A DNA stretch of 64,000 bases from Fervidobacterium thailandense (GTDB lineage Bacteria; Thermotogota; Thermotogae; Thermotogales; Fervidobacteriaceae): assembly GCF_001719065.1 (NCBI RefSeq), contig NZ_LWAF01000006.1:1-64000 (forward strand). Reading direction: 5' to 3'. This document shows positions 1 to 8,975 of the stretch, one piece after another; the first letter of the stretch is position 1; the number at the start of each line of letters is the position of its first letter. The translations under genes and the position numbers were made by a program. The notes below the pieces were generated by a model. The model did not search any database, had not been told where the DNA came from, and saw only the letters and a list, made by a program, of their open reading frames with translations.

Positions 1-387
1 AAAAAGGCAGATGAAGAGAGGGTAGTTTGGGGAGAAAGGCAGGATGTTGGTTTGAGGAGAGGAGTTTTTGAGTAAGTAAACGTTAGACTTATACTTGCAT
101 TTACGGCAGCGGAAACGGACGAAAGAAGAGCGAATTTTGTAGATTTCCATGGTAGTGTTGCAGTGAGGGCACCTGGGGTAGGAGAAGTTGAAGAGCTTGT
201 TAGGGTTGGGTGAGCGAGAGGCCTTTGGGAAGGAGAAAGTGCGTTTGCAGCTTTGGCAGATGAAGCTGAAGACCTGGGTCAGGGAGCCATCGGGAGCACG
301 GCGGAAGTATCGGGAATTGACGTAGACTTTGGGATGATGGCAGTAAGGACAAGAGGGTCTTTGAGGAAGGTTGAGTTTTCTAGGCAT
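1..387 (-). CDS. Zinc-ribbon protein, probable transposase N-terminus (partial)
   Basis: An open frame runs from an ATG at 387 leftwards off the window with no stop in 129 codons. A GGAGG lies 4-9 bases before the ATG on the minus strand. The visible part carries two zinc ribbons: C13/C16 with C44/C47, and C73/C76 with C94/C97 (CPYC, CQSC, CPHC, CRKC). Paired ribbons followed by a longer body are typical of transposases of several IS families, and zinc-ribbon transcription factors are the alternative. The catalytic part is outside the window, so the family cannot be named. The segment is unusually rich in proline and serine for this genome. Confidence 0.55.
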   Translation of the reverse strand, partial: MPRKLNLPQRPSCPYCHHPKVYVNSRYFRRAPDGSLTQVFSFICQSCKRTFSFPKASRSPNPNKLFNFSYPRCPHCNTTMEIYKIRSSFVRFRCRKCKYKSNVYLLKNSSPQTNILPFSPNYPLFICLF

Positions 388-509
388 AGGGTATACCTCC
401 TTTCGTGGGGTGGAGGGGGGTGTACCCCTTTTTAAGGAATTATACAACAATTCGGTGGGTTTTCATAATTTCATGGAACAGTCTACTAAATATTCGAGGA
501 GGGATGAAG

Positions 510-1259
510 ATGTTGAAAAAGGGTCTTGTGATTCTGGCAGTGGTAGTCTTAGTAGCAACGATGATCTTTCCGCAAAGTTTAAACACGATCAAGAAGCGCG
601 GTAAACTCATCATTGGAACGGAACCAACTTTTCCGCCGTTCGAGTTCGTGGATGAGAAGAACCAGATTGTGGGTTTCGACATAGATATCGCTAACGAACT
701 CGCCAAGAGACTTGGGGTTAAACTTGAGATAGTCAGTCTACCTTTTGATAGCCTCATCCCCGCACTCCAACAGGGGAAAATCGACCTAATCATCGCCGGA
801 ATGACCATAACCGAAGAACGAGCAAAGGTGGTTGATTTTTCGAAACCTTACTTTGAGGCGAACCAAGCTCTCGTGGTTCGGGGAGATTCTAAGTTCCAGC
901 CCAAGAAGATCGAGGACCTTGTCGGTAAAAAAGTTGCGGTGCAACTTGGCACAACAGGGGATTTGGTTGTGAGTGAAGTGAAAGGTATAGAAGTGGTGAG
1001 GTTCCAAAAGTTCACGGATGCTTTCCTCGAGCTTCAGAACGGTAGAGTGGATGCGGTTGTTCTTGATGAAGCTCCGGCAAAAGCTTACGTTAAAAAATTC
1101 CCGAAGTTCATCCTGAGTGCGGTTATCGATACCGGAGAGACGTACGGAATAGCCGTGAAAAAAGGGAACAGAGAGCTCCTGAATTTTGTGAATCAGACAC
1201 TCGACATTCTCAAATCCACAGGAGTTTACAACAGGCTTCTTCAGAAGTGGTTCGAGTAA
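510..1259 (+). CDS. Polar amino acid ABC transporter, substrate-binding protein
   Basis: Periplasmic solute-binding protein (SBP family 3) that captures an amino acid, probably glutamine or another polar one, and delivers it to the membrane permease. The 249-residue protein begins with a signal peptide (MLKKGLVILAVVVLVATM, then an FPQS cleavage region). The mature part has the family landmarks GTEPTFPPFEF, GFDIDIANELAKRLG and AGMTITEERAKVVDFSKPY. I chose the ATG at 510 because GAGGAGGG ends 6 bases upstream. The ATG at 504 abuts that site, and the longer frame back to 405 adds sequence before the signal peptide. It is the first gene of a three-gene transporter and is separated from the permease by a terminator-like hairpin. 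Substrate identity is not readable from sequence. Confidence 0.93.
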   Translation: MLKKGLVILAVVVLVATMIFPQSLNTIKKRGKLIIGTEPTFPPFEFVDEKNQIVGFDIDIANELAKRLGVKLEIVSLPFDSLIPALQQGKIDLIIAGMTITEERAKVVDFSKPYFEANQALVVRGDSKFQPKKIEDLVGKKVAVQLGTTGDLVVSEVKGIEVVRFQKFTDAFLELQNGRVDAVVLDEAPAKAYVKKFPKFILSAVIDTGETYGIAVKKGNRELLNFVNQTLDILKSTGVYNRLLQKWFE

Positions 1260-1286
1260 TTCCAAAGAACGGTGGAGGATATTTAA

Positions 1287-1318
1287 CGGGACACGCCCTG
1301 GTGCGTGTCTCGTTTTTT
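1287..1318 (+). terminator. Intergenic terminator/attenuator within transporter operon
   Basis: A 10-bp stem (1287-1296 with 1303-1312, one G-T pair) around a CCTGGT loop is followed by six T. It lies between the binding-protein gene and the permease gene. Partial termination here would give more binding protein than permease/ATPase, a common arrangement in ABC importers. Confidence 0.85.
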
Positions 1319-1364
1319 GAATAACTATTTGTACATGAGATAGCGTTTACTGACGGGGAGTGGG

Positions 1365-2018
1365 ATGGTGGAGGCCTTTTACGAACTTGTCAAGAACTTC
1401 AATTTTTTACTTATAGGTGCTTGGGAAACGCTAAAGTTGACTTCTTTCTCCGTTGGCATCGGCTTGATACTGGGAACGTTCATCGGTATGGGACGTTTGT
1501 CACGCTATAAGGTGATCAACTACCCATGTACTGCATATGTTGAATTTTTGCGGGGAACTCCGTTGCTTGTGCAAATATCGATCATATACTTCGGCTTGCC
1601 TCAGGTGGGTATACAACTTGCACCGTATCCAGCAGCCGTTACAGCGCTTGGATTGAACAGTGGAGCCTACATTGCCGAAATAGTAAGAGCTGGTATACAG
1701 TCGATCCCTCGTGGTCAATACGAAGCTGCAAGGTCGTTGGGACTCACACACTGGCAATCTATGAGGTATGTAATCCTTCCTCAGGCGTTTCGAAACATTC
1801 TTCCAGCGTTGGGAAACGAGTTTATTACACTTACGAAAGACAGCTCGCTGGCATCGGTGATAGGTGTATCGGAACTGATGAGGAGTGGTCAGTTCGTTAT
1901 TTCACGGACTTTCCAAACTTTCTCCATCTATTTTGGCATCGCGTTCATTTACTTTATAATGACCCTCGTTATCTCAAGAATTGTGCGTTACGTTGAAAGG
2001 AGGCTCTCAGTAGGATGA
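1365..2018 (+). CDS. Polar amino acid ABC transporter, permease
   Basis: Integral membrane permease of the HisM/GlnP type, 217 residues, which forms the translocation pore as a dimer. The conserved EAA loop that docks the ATPase is seen as [20 protein letters not shown] around residues 125-145, followed by PALGNEF. The N-terminal segment [13 protein letters not shown] is typical of the family. The ATG at 1365 has GGGGAGT upstream. Its stop overlaps the ATPase start by 4 bases (ATGA), so the two are translationally coupled. Confidence 0.93.
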   Translation: MVEAFYELVKNFNFLLIGAWETLKLTSFSVGIGLILGTFIGMGRLSRYKVINYPCTAYVEFLRGTPLLVQISIIYFGLPQVGIQLAPYPAAVTALGLNSGAYIAEIVRAGIQSIPRGQYEAARSLGLTHWQSMRYVILPQAFRNILPALGNEFITLTKDSSLASVIGVSELMRSGQFVISRTFQTFSIYFGIAFIYFIMTLVISRIVRYVERRLSVG

Positions 2019-2773
2019 ACGAAAATACCACAAGTTCAGAAGCCTCCCAAGAAATTCTAAGAATTGAGAATCTTCACAAACGTTTTGGAAATCTTGAAGT
2101 TCTGAAGGGTGTAAATCTTTCGGTGAAGAAAGCGGAAACCATAGTTATAATTGGCCCCAGCGGTGGAGGTAAAAGTACGCTCTTAAGATGTATCAACAGA
2201 CTTGAGGAATACCAAAGTGGAAAGATTTTTCTTGACGGAGTTGACATTCAGCAGATCGACGTCAACAAACTTAGGACGCGTGTCGGTATGGTTTTCCAAC
2301 AGTTCAACTTGTTTCCACACATGAATGTTTTACAAAACCTTATTCTGGCACCGATGAAAGTCAAAAACATGCCTGAAGAGCAAGCCATCGAAAAAGCGCA
2401 TGCGTTACTTCAGAGAGTAGGACTTCTGGACAAAATTTACGCTTTTCCAGAGCAACTTTCAGGGGGTCAAAAACAACGTGTTGCGATTGCGAGAGCTTTA
2501 ATGATGGATCCGGAGGTTATGCTCTTTGATGAACCCACCTCAGCCCTTGATCCGGAGTTGGTGGGAGAAGTCTTGGAGGTTATGAAAAACCTTGCGGAGA
2601 GTGGTATGACCATGCTGGTAGTTACCCATGAAATGGGATTTGCACGGGATGTTGCTGACCGAATCGTATTCATAAGCAACGGCGTTGTTGAAGAAGAGGG
2701 ACCTCCAGAACAGATATTGAAGAACCCACAAAAACAAAGAACTAAAGAGTTCCTGAGAAGAATTCTTGAATAG
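2015..2773 (+). CDS. Polar amino acid ABC transporter, ATP-binding protein
   Basis: Cytoplasmic ATPase of the GlnQ/HisP type, 252 residues, which powers uptake by the preceding permease. All nucleotide-binding motifs are present: Walker [11 protein letters not shown]-loop [13 protein letters not shown], signature [14 protein letters not shown], Walker [15 protein letters not shown] and switch histidine VVTHEMG. The start overlaps the permease stop. A strong terminator follows, closing the operon. Confidence 0.95.
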   Translation: MNENTTSSEASQEILRIENLHKRFGNLEVLKGVNLSVKKAETIVIIGPSGGGKSTLLRCINRLEEYQSGKIFLDGVDIQQIDVNKLRTRVGMVFQQFNLFPHMNVLQNLILAPMKVKNMPEEQAIEKAHALLQRVGLLDKIYAFPEQLSGGQKQRVAIARALMMDPEVMLFDEPTSALDPELVGEVLEVMKNLAESGMTMLVVTHEMGFARDVADRIVFISNGVVEEEGPPEQILKNPQKQRTKEFLRRILE

Positions 2774-2796
2774 TAAATCCGATTTTTCTTTTGCAT

Positions 2797-2828
2797 GCCC
2801 GGTCTCAAAGTTTAAGACCGGGCTTTTT
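2797..2828 (+). terminator. Rho-independent terminator after transporter operon
   Basis: Stem GCCCGGTCT (2797-2805) pairs with AGACCGGGC (2815-2823) and is followed by five T. Confidence 0.9.
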
Positions 2829-2996
2829 ACTTATAGCTCAACTGCTAAGAATTACGTATTTAAAGATTCAACTGTAATTTTGAGATGAAGAAATCAAAAA
2901 ACGAAACAGAGTTGTAATATTCCTTTTCAGGCTAAAAAATGACCATTAACGCTAAATAACATTGAAAAAATGTTCTTTTCATATCGATGACAACGT

Positions 2997-3024
2997 TTTA
3001 CAACGTTGTTTGTTGTGCTATAAT
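2997..3024 (+). promoter_or_regulatory. Promoter of DUF4912/GH57 operon
   Basis: TTTACA at 2997-3002 and TATAAT at 3019-3024 with a 16-bp spacer, about 55 bases before the start at 3078. An imperfect palindrome built from ACAACGTT and AACGTTGT (about 2990-3010) overlaps the -35 and could be an operator. Confidence 0.6.
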
Positions 3025-3077
3025 TTCCAAAGAAGTGGAGTAGAACTAACCGACTTTTACCGTAGGGGGGTGGACCC

Positions 3078-3854
3078 ATGTGGAAGGAACTTGAGGAATG
3101 GCTCAAGCAGAACTTAACGATCCAGGAGCTGAAGGCCAAGGCCAAGGAGCTTGGTCTTCCGGTAAAAAAGCAGATGACGAAGAACGACGTCCGGCGCATG
3201 ATCGAGAAATTCCTTGAAAGGGTCAGACTCGGTGACCAACCTCAAACGAACGTCTCCTCGGCGGGTAGTGCACAGGTTCAGACACAGGTTACTGAACGTC
3301 AAACTCCCATACGCGAGGATTTAAACCTTCCGGAAACTTACAACAAAGACAAACTCGTTGCGATGCCCGTCAATCCTTACTGGATCCACCTGTACTGGGA
3401 CTTTTCCGAAGAAAACAGAAAATTCCTCTCCTCTGGTAACGTTCGAAAGCTCGTCCTGCGCGTCTATGATGTGACCTTCATCGAGTTTGACGGCACAAAC
3501 GCCCACAGGACATTTGAAGTTCCGATTGACTTGTCTATCAAGAACTACTACTTGAACATCCCCATGCCGGGGGCACATTACCTTGGAGAAATCGGATACT
3601 ACGACGCTGAAGGACGTTACGTTTCAATTATCCGCTCGAATTTGTGTAAAGTACCAACGAATTCTCCAAGTTCATCAACTCGTGAACGCTGGCTCGATCT
3701 GAGGAAGCACAGAAGAATCGTAACTCCAGCGGCAGGGATGCTCACCCCGATTATTGAGCGTGTACCCGGTTCACCTCACGGACTGGAGCATCTTTTTCGC
3801 ATCTCCAACGTTGGTAGCATCAGTGTATTTCAACTCAGTGGGAAGGGGATATAA
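3078..3854 (+). CDS. DUF4912 domain protein with N-terminal SAP/Rho-N-like helix
   Basis: A 258-residue protein of unknown function. Residues about 14-50 (TIQELKAKAKELGLPVKK... KNDVRRMIEKFL) look like a SAP or Rho N-terminal helix-extended-helix. After a Gln/Thr-rich linker, residues about 85-200 match the DUF4912 style (YNKDKLVAMPVNPYWIHLYWDF, then PGAHYLGEIGYYDAEGRYV). In many bacteria DUF4912 proteins sit beside GH57 enzymes, as here, where the next gene begins 2 bases after this stop. A role in glycan binding or in regulating the branching enzyme is inference from context. Start supported by AGGGGGGTGG 5 bases upstream. Confidence 0.82.
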   Translation: MWKELEEWLKQNLTIQELKAKAKELGLPVKKQMTKNDVRRMIEKFLERVRLGDQPQTNVSSAGSAQVQTQVTERQTPIREDLNLPETYNKDKLVAMPVNPYWIHLYWDFSEENRKFLSSGNVRKLVLRVYDVTFIEFDGTNAHRTFEVPIDLSIKNYYLNIPMPGAHYLGEIGYYDAEGRYVSIIRSNLCKVPTNSPSSSTRERWLDLRKHRRIVTPAAGMLTPIIERVPGSPHGLEHLFRISNVGSISVFQLSGKGI

Positions 3855-3856
3855 GT

Positions 3857-5458
3857 ATGCCGCGGGGTCAAATAGTCTTCGTTCTTCACGCTCATCTGCC
3901 GTACGTTCATCATCCAGAGTATCCGTTCTTCTTGGAAGAGCAGTGGTTATTTGAAGCGATGACCGAAACTTACATACCGTTACTGAAGATGTTCAGAAAC
4001 CTTGAAAGGGACAAGGTGCCATTCAAGCTCACCATGTCGATTACCCCACCACTGATGGAAATGCTTGCCCATCCAGATCTCCAGCGGAAATACGAAAGAA
4101 GGCTAACCCAGTTGATAGAGCTTGCCGGAAAAGAAGTTCAGAGGACAGCGTACGAACATCCTTTAAAACATAAGATGGCAAGGTTTTATCTTGAGGAATT
4201 TCAAGAGGCACTGCATCTTTTCAGAGACGTTTACAACGGCAACCTGCTTGGTGCGTTCAGGGATTACATGTCAAAAGGCTATTTGGACATCATAACTTGT
4301 AACGCTACGCACGGTTACCTTCCTTTCATGGAACAGTATCCGCAAGCCATCCGTGCACAATTGGAACAGGCTGTAAAGACGTACGAACGTCACATGGGTG
4401 TAAAACCGAGGGGGATTTGGCTTGCAGAGTGTGCCTACTTCCCTGGCTTGGATAAGTATTTAGCGGAGTACGGACTTGAATATTTCTTTGTTGATTCACA
4501 TGGTCTTTGGTACGCAGACGAAAGACCAAGGTACGGTGTGTACCGCCCTGTCATCACCCCGAACAACGTCTTCGTCTTTGCAAGAGATCCGGAGAGCTCC
4601 GAACAGGTTTGGAGTGCGCAGATAGGTTATCCTGGTGACTCAAGATATAGGGAGTTTTACAGGGATATTGGTTTTGACAGAGAGTACGAATACATCAAAC
4701 CTTACATTGATCCAAGTGGGGTTAGAATCAACACGGGGATCAAGTACCATAAGATTACTTCAAAGGAACTTCCGCTTGAGGCTAAGCAACTTTACGACAT
4801 TGACGAGGCCAAACAAGCCGCGTACGAGCACGCTCGGGACTTCCTCAGAAAAAAGGAGATGCAGGTGGAATACCTATTAAACCTCTTCGATGGACTTGAA
4901 CCGATCATCGTTGCCCCGTTCGATGCGGAACTGTTTGGACATTGGTGGTTCGAAGGGCCGTACTTCCTGGAGTACTTCATGCGCGAAGCTGCACGCAGTA
5001 CGAAACTGAGAGTTGTTCGTGCCTGCGATGTAGTTGACTGGATTGAAAAAGTCCAAATCGTCACACCCGCGGCCTCCAGCTGGGGAGCAAACGGTTACAA
5101 CGAAGTCTGGCTGAACGGCACAAACGACTGGATATACCCGCATTTACACGAAATGGTCGAGAAGATGACGGAGATGGCCCAGCAACACGCGAGTGAAACC
5201 GACCCTGTGAAGATTAGGGTTCTAAATCAGATGGTTAGGGAGTTATTGCTTGCCCAATCAAGTGACTGGGCGTTTATCATGACCACCCGCACGAGTGTAG
5301 ATTACGCAGTTAACAGAACCAAAACCCACGTGAAACGATTTTTAAACTTGTACGAGATGCTCAAGAGTGGTAATATAGACGTTGGGGAGTTGCAGAGGCT
5401 CGAGTACGTGGACGACATCTTTCCCGACGCCGATTACCGCATGTACTTAAAGTTGTGA
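3857..5458 (+). CDS. GH57 1,4-alpha-glucan branching enzyme
   Basis: A 533-residue GH57 (DUF1957-type) enzyme expected to make alpha-1,6 branches in glycogen-like storage glucan in the cytoplasm. The N-terminal beta/alpha barrel starts with IVFVLHAHLPYVHHPE. The likely catalytic nucleophile is E191 in GIWLAECAYFP, and the acid/base is D356 in IVAPFDAELFGHWWFEG. These match the Glu/Asp pair known from Thermus and Thermococcus GH57 branching enzymes. Length fits that subgroup and is shorter than GH57 amylopullulanases. RBS GGAAGGGG lies just upstream. It is co-transcribed with the DUF4912 gene. GH57 amylase or 4-alpha-glucanotransferase activity is the alternative. Confidence 0.9.
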   Translation: MPRGQIVFVLHAHLPYVHHPEYPFFLEEQWLFEAMTETYIPLLKMFRNLERDKVPFKLTMSITPPLMEMLAHPDLQRKYERRLTQLIELAGKEVQRTAYEHPLKHKMARFYLEEFQEALHLFRDVYNGNLLGAFRDYMSKGYLDIITCNATHGYLPFMEQYPQAIRAQLEQAVKTYERHMGVKPRGIWLAECAYFPGLDKYLAEYGLEYFFVDSHGLWYADERPRYGVYRPVITPNNVFVFARDPESSEQVWSAQIGYPGDSRYREFYRDIGFDREYEYIKPYIDPSGVRINTGIKYHKITSKELPLEAKQLYDIDEAKQAAYEHARDFLRKKEMQVEYLLNLFDGLEPIIVAPFDAELFGHWWFEGPYFLEYFMREAARSTKLRVVRACDVVDWIEKVQIVTPAASSWGANGYNEVWLNGTNDWIYPHLHEMVEKMTEMAQQHASETDPVKIRVLNQMVRELLLAQSSDWAFIMTTRTSVDYAVNRTKTHVKRFLNLYEMLKSGNIDVGELQRLEYVDDIFPDADYRMYLKL

Positions 5459-5492
5459 TTGGTTGCAAACAATTTTCGATTCCAAGAAAACT

Positions 5493-5513
5493 CCCCGGGG
5501 ATGCTTCCCGGGG
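5493..5513 (+). terminator. GC-rich hairpin between branching enzyme and porG
   Basis: CCCCGGG (5493-5499) pairs with CCCGGGG (5507-5513). There is no T-run after it, so it is either a weak terminator or an mRNA-stabilising hairpin ahead of porG. Confidence 0.5.
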
Positions 5514-5539
5514 TGTTGCGTTGAAAGGAGGTAAGTGAG

Positions 5540-6115
5540 GTGCCTGGTAAACTATTCGAAGTCAGATGGCACGGCCGTGCTGGTCAAGGTGCGAAAAGTG
5601 CTTCTCAAATGCTCGCAGAAGCGGCACTGGACATGGGAAAATACATTCAAGCGTTTCCGGAGTACGGTGCGGAACGAACCGGTGCCCCGATGAAAGCATT
5701 CAACAGAATCTCTGATGAGCCTATTCTCCTCCATTCTTCAGTTGAAAAACCGGACCTCGTTGTAGTCATTGACGACACCCTTCTTGGAAATCCAGATATC
5801 GTTGCTGGGACAGATGAAAACACCATTATGATAGTCAACACTGTGAGAGACTCCAACTGGGTTAGGCAAAAGTCCGGCTTTAAAGGCAAGATCTGTGTCG
5901 TTAAGGCAACGGATATTGCCCTTGAAGAGCTCGGAAGGGGTACACCCAACACGGTTATGCTCGGTGCCATTGCCAGAGTTACCGGCGTCATCGAGCTGAA
6001 GTACGTTGAAGAAAAGATAAGGGACATGTTCTTAAAGAAGTTTGGTGAAGAGGTTGTTCAGAAGAACATCAGGGCACTTCACAGGGGATACGAAGAGGTG
6101 AGATGCGATGCCTGA
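5540..6115 (+). CDS. porG: Pyruvate:ferredoxin oxidoreductase, gamma subunit
   Basis: The gamma subunit of the heterotetrameric enzyme that oxidises pyruvate to acetyl-CoA and CO2 and reduces ferredoxin. The 191-residue protein has the family start VRWHGRAGQGAKSASQMLAE and EYGAERTGAPMKAFNRI. The start is GTG at 5540, placed by AAGGAGGT 7 bases upstream. It overlaps porD by 8 bases. It heads the porGDAB operon, whose subunit order is the usual one in Thermotoga and archaea. Confidence 0.95.
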   Translation: MPGKLFEVRWHGRAGQGAKSASQMLAEAALDMGKYIQAFPEYGAERTGAPMKAFNRISDEPILLHSSVEKPDLVVVIDDTLLGNPDIVAGTDENTIMIVNTVRDSNWVRQKSGFKGKICVVKATDIALEELGRGTPNTVMLGAIARVTGVIELKYVEEKIRDMFLKKFGEEVVQKNIRALHRGYEEVRCDA

Positions 6116-6458
6116 ACTGAAAGGATGGAAAGAACTGCCGATCGGTGGAATTATTGTTGAGCCTGGTAACGCAAAACAGTATAAAACGGGGACTTGGAGG
6201 GTCCTGAGACCTGTTTATCAACCTGAAAACTGCATCCACTGTATGCAGTGCTGGTTGTACTGCCCTGATCAGGCGATCGTTGTTGAAATTGTCGATGGTA
6301 AACCGAAGATGAAAGGATACAATTACTACTACTGTAAAGGTTGTGGCCTTTGTGCAAATGTCTGCCCAAGAAGCATTGATCCAAAGACGAAACAACCGGC
6401 ACCTGAAGAAAAACGTGCAATAATCATGAGACCTGAAACTGATTTTGCCGAGGAATGA
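6108..6458 (+). CDS. porD: Pyruvate:ferredoxin oxidoreductase, delta (ferredoxin) subunit
   Basis: A 116-residue electron-transfer subunit with two 4Fe-4S motifs, CIHCMQCWLYCPD and CKGCGLCANVCPR. It passes electrons from the TPP site to external ferredoxin. It starts inside the end of porG, and porA begins 12 bases after its stop with GAGGAGG between them. Confidence 0.95.
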   Translation: MPELKGWKELPIGGIIVEPGNAKQYKTGTWRVLRPVYQPENCIHCMQCWLYCPDQAIVVEIVDGKPKMKGYNYYYCKGCGLCANVCPRSIDPKTKQPAPEEKRAIIMRPETDFAEE

Positions 6459-6470
6459 GGAGGTGTTAGG

Positions 6471-7640
6471 ATGCCAACCAAACAAGCGCTTACGGGTGCA
6501 GAAGCAATAGCGTACGCAATGAAGCAGATAAATCCAGATGTTGTTGCCGCGTATCCGATAACACCGCAGACACCTGTGGTGGAATACTTTGCGAAGTATG
6601 TTGCCGACGGTGTTGTGGATACGGAGATGATCCCCGTTGAGAGTGAACACTCAGCGATGAGTGCGTGCGTTGGTGCTGCAGCAGCGGGTGCAAGGGCCTT
6701 TACGGCTACCGCAGCGGTGGGACTTGCACTGATGCACGAGATAGTGTACATCGCCGCTTCGTTGAGACTTCCAATTGTTATGGCTGTTGCAAACAGGGCC
6801 CTTTCAGGTCCAATCAACATTCACTGTGACCACAGCGATGCCATGGCCGAGAGGGATAGTGGTTGGATACAACTCTGGGCTGAAAACGTACAAGAAGCCT
6901 ACGATTTCACGGTGATGGCGTACCGCATAGGAGAACACCCAGATGTTAGGCTCCCGGTCATGATAAACTTTGATGGATTCATTATTTCCCACGGTGTTGA
7001 GGTTCTTGAAACGTTGGATGACGACGTTGTCAAGAATTTCGTTGGAAAGCCAATAAAGATGTATTCACTTCTCGATACCGATCATCCAGTTACCTATGGT
7101 CCACTAGATCTGTACGACTATTACTTTGAGCACAAGCGTCAGCAAATCGAAGCGATGAAGCATGTGCCAAGGGTGTTCAAACAGGTCGCGGAAGAATTTG
7201 CGAAGATTTCCGGAAGAAAATACGATTTGGTCGAAGAATACATGACCGATGATGCTGAATACATAATGATTGCCCTCGGTTCTACAGCTGGTACGATTAA
7301 GCACACAATCAAGGAATTAAGGGCAGAGGGTAAAAAAGTCGGTTTGGTCAAGCCGTGGGTCTTCAGGCCGTTCCCGAAATTCGAGCTCCAAAGGATTTTG
7401 AACGGTAGAAAAGGCGTAATAGTGCTTGACCGTTCTGCGTCTTTCGGAGCAGAAGCTCCTCTCTACGAAGCTGTTAAATCCGCCTTGTACGAAGTTGCCG
7501 TTAGACCGCAACTGGGTAGCTACGTCTACGGTCTCGGTGGTAGGGACATAACACCCGCACACATCAGACAAGCGTTCGAGGATGCGTTCAAAGGCTACCT
7601 GATTGCGGATGAAGAGAGATACCTTGGTTTGAGAGAGTAA
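6471..7640 (+). CDS. porA: Pyruvate:ferredoxin oxidoreductase, alpha subunit
   Basis: A 389-residue alpha subunit with the family N-terminal motif AYPITPQTPVVEYFAKYV. This domain contributes to pyruvate and TPP binding at the interface with the beta subunit. ALMHEIVYIAASLRLPIVM and NIHCDHSDAMAERDSG are further landmarks. GAGGAGG precedes the ATG by 8 bases. Confidence 0.95.
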   Translation: MPTKQALTGAEAIAYAMKQINPDVVAAYPITPQTPVVEYFAKYVADGVVDTEMIPVESEHSAMSACVGAAAAGARAFTATAAVGLALMHEIVYIAASLRLPIVMAVANRALSGPINIHCDHSDAMAERDSGWIQLWAENVQEAYDFTVMAYRIGEHPDVRLPVMINFDGFIISHGVEVLETLDDDVVKNFVGKPIKMYSLLDTDHPVTYGPLDLYDYYFEHKRQQIEAMKHVPRVFKQVAEEFAKISGRKYDLVEEYMTDDAEYIMIALGSTAGTIKHTIKELRAEGKKVGLVKPWVFRPFPKFELQRILNGRKGVIVLDRSASFGAEAPLYEAVKSALYEVAVRPQLGSYVYGLGGRDITPAHIRQAFEDAFKGYLIADEERYLGLRE

Positions 7641-7656
7641 AGAGGAGGTGTGCTGA

Positions 7657-8676
7657 ATGCCACTGAATGCTATAGAACTTGCAAAACTGTTCCACGACAA
7701 AAATCCCGGAATAACTCCAGGTCACAGAATGTGCCCGGGTTGTGCTGCACCAGTAGTCGTTAAATTCGCACTGATGACCGCCATAGCGAAAGGCTACCAT
7801 CCAGTTGTTGGATTGGCAACAGGTTGTCTTGAAGTCTCCACCACGATTTACCCGTACACTGCCTGGAACGTGCCGTATATTCACAACGCATTTGAAAACG
7901 TGGCAGCAACAATAAGTGGCGTTGAAACGGCCTTTAGGGCTGCGAAAAAGCGCGGGGAGATACCCCCAGACAAGAAACTTGCGTTCTTCGCTTTCGCAGG
8001 TGACGGTGGAACTTACGATATAGGTCTTCAATCACTCTCCGGTGCTGTTGAACGTGGACACAAGTTCATTTACATCGTTTACGACAACGAAGGTTACATG
8101 AACACCGGTAACCAGAGATCCGGCGCGACACCTCCGGGTTCTGATACAACAACTGCACCGGTTGGAAAGAGGATTCCCGGAAAGCTCCAGCTAAAGAAGA
8201 ACATCGTTGAAATAATGGCTGCTCACGAAAATGTTTACGTTGCAACCGTGGCCATCTCCGAACCTATCGACTTCATGAGGAAGATAGAGAAAGCTCTTGA
8301 ATTCGACGGTCCTGCTTTTATTGCTGCGCATTCCGCGTGTGTGAGGTTCTGGAGGGTAAACGATGATAAAGCTGTTGAAAGCTCAAAACTCGCAATTGAA
8401 ACACTTTATTGGCCACTTTACGAGGTTGAGCGTGGTGTTTACAGAGTAACCAAAAAAGTAACCAATCCGAGACCAGTAGAAGAATACATCAGAGCGCAGG
8501 GAAGGTTCAGACCACTCCTTGCAAGACCGGATGCGAAAGAAATCATCGAGGAACTCCAGCAGTACGTAACCTCCAGGTACGAAAGGTTACTTGCACTCGA
8601 AGAAATAACGAAGGACAAACCTCTAAGGGGTCCATGGGCAAAAGAGGACATTCAAACTGACGAACACGCAATGTAA
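7657..8676 (+). CDS. porB: Pyruvate:ferredoxin oxidoreductase, beta subunit
   Basis: A 339-residue TPP-binding subunit. CPGCAAP near residue 29 supplies two cluster cysteines. The TPP/Mg motif is GDGGTYDIGLQSLSGAVERG, with YDNEGYMNTGNQRS completing the pocket. GAGGAGGTG precedes the ATG. A strong terminator follows, so the operon ends here. Confidence 0.95.
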   Translation: MPLNAIELAKLFHDKNPGITPGHRMCPGCAAPVVVKFALMTAIAKGYHPVVGLATGCLEVSTTIYPYTAWNVPYIHNAFENVAATISGVETAFRAAKKRGEIPPDKKLAFFAFAGDGGTYDIGLQSLSGAVERGHKFIYIVYDNEGYMNTGNQRSGATPPGSDTTTAPVGKRIPGKLQLKKNIVEIMAAHENVYVATVAISEPIDFMRKIEKALEFDGPAFIAAHSACVRFWRVNDDKAVESSKLAIETLYWPLYEVERGVYRVTKKVTNPRPVEEYIRAQGRFRPLLARPDAKEIIEELQQYVTSRYERLLALEEITKDKPLRGPWAKEDIQTDEHAM

Positions 8677-8711
8677 TCGAATGTAAAAGAAAGTGATTAA
8701 ATCACTTCAGG

Positions 8712-8741
8712 AATGCTCCGCCTCCGGCGGAGCATTTTTTT
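8712..8741 (+). terminator. Rho-independent terminator after porGDAB
   Basis: An 11-bp stem (8712-8722 with 8726-8736, TGCTCCGCC/GGCGGAGCA core) around a TCC loop runs into seven T (8735-8741). Confidence 0.93.
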
Positions 8742-8758
8742 GATTTCAGAAAAGGGTA

Positions 8759-8789
8759 TTGACACACCCAGGTGGCTTTATGATATAAT
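8759..8789 (+). promoter_or_regulatory. Promoter of lysine/DAP operon
   Basis: TTGACA at 8759-8764 and TATAAT at 8784-8789 (19-bp spacer; GATATA at 8782-8787 would give 17). About 70 bases downstream lies a leader ORF, then an attenuator, then asd. Confidence 0.75.
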
Positions 8790-8858
8790 TTGAGCAAGAA
8801 AACAAAAGATAGAAAATGAATCTGAAAGAAAACTGCTATTTAATGGAGGAAAAGTTGG

Positions 8859-8975
8859 ATGACAGGTTTGAAATGCTCCGAAATGAGAATTTTCGAAATT
8901 AACAAGAACATGTGCAAGAAAGCTAAACGCGGCTGCCCGCTGGGAAGTGGTCAGCCTGCGTTTGGCTTGGTATAA
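8859..8975 (+). CDS. Putative lysine-containing leader peptide of asd-dap operon
   Basis: A 38-codon ORF (ATG 8859, TAA 8973-8975) with GGAGG about 9 bases upstream. Five lysines fall at positions 5, 16, 20, 21 and 23, so four of eight consecutive codons 16-23 are Lys. It lies between the operon promoter and a strong terminator, and the first base-paired arm of the predicted antiterminator (8935-8943) starts 7 bases after the last Lys codon. The layout is that of a translated attenuation leader sensing charged tRNA-Lys. I recognise no homolog. The alternative is that the ORF is accidental and the region is a non-coding RNA switch. Confidence 0.45.
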   Translation: MTGLKCSEMRIFEINKNMCKKAKRGCPLGSGQPAFGLV

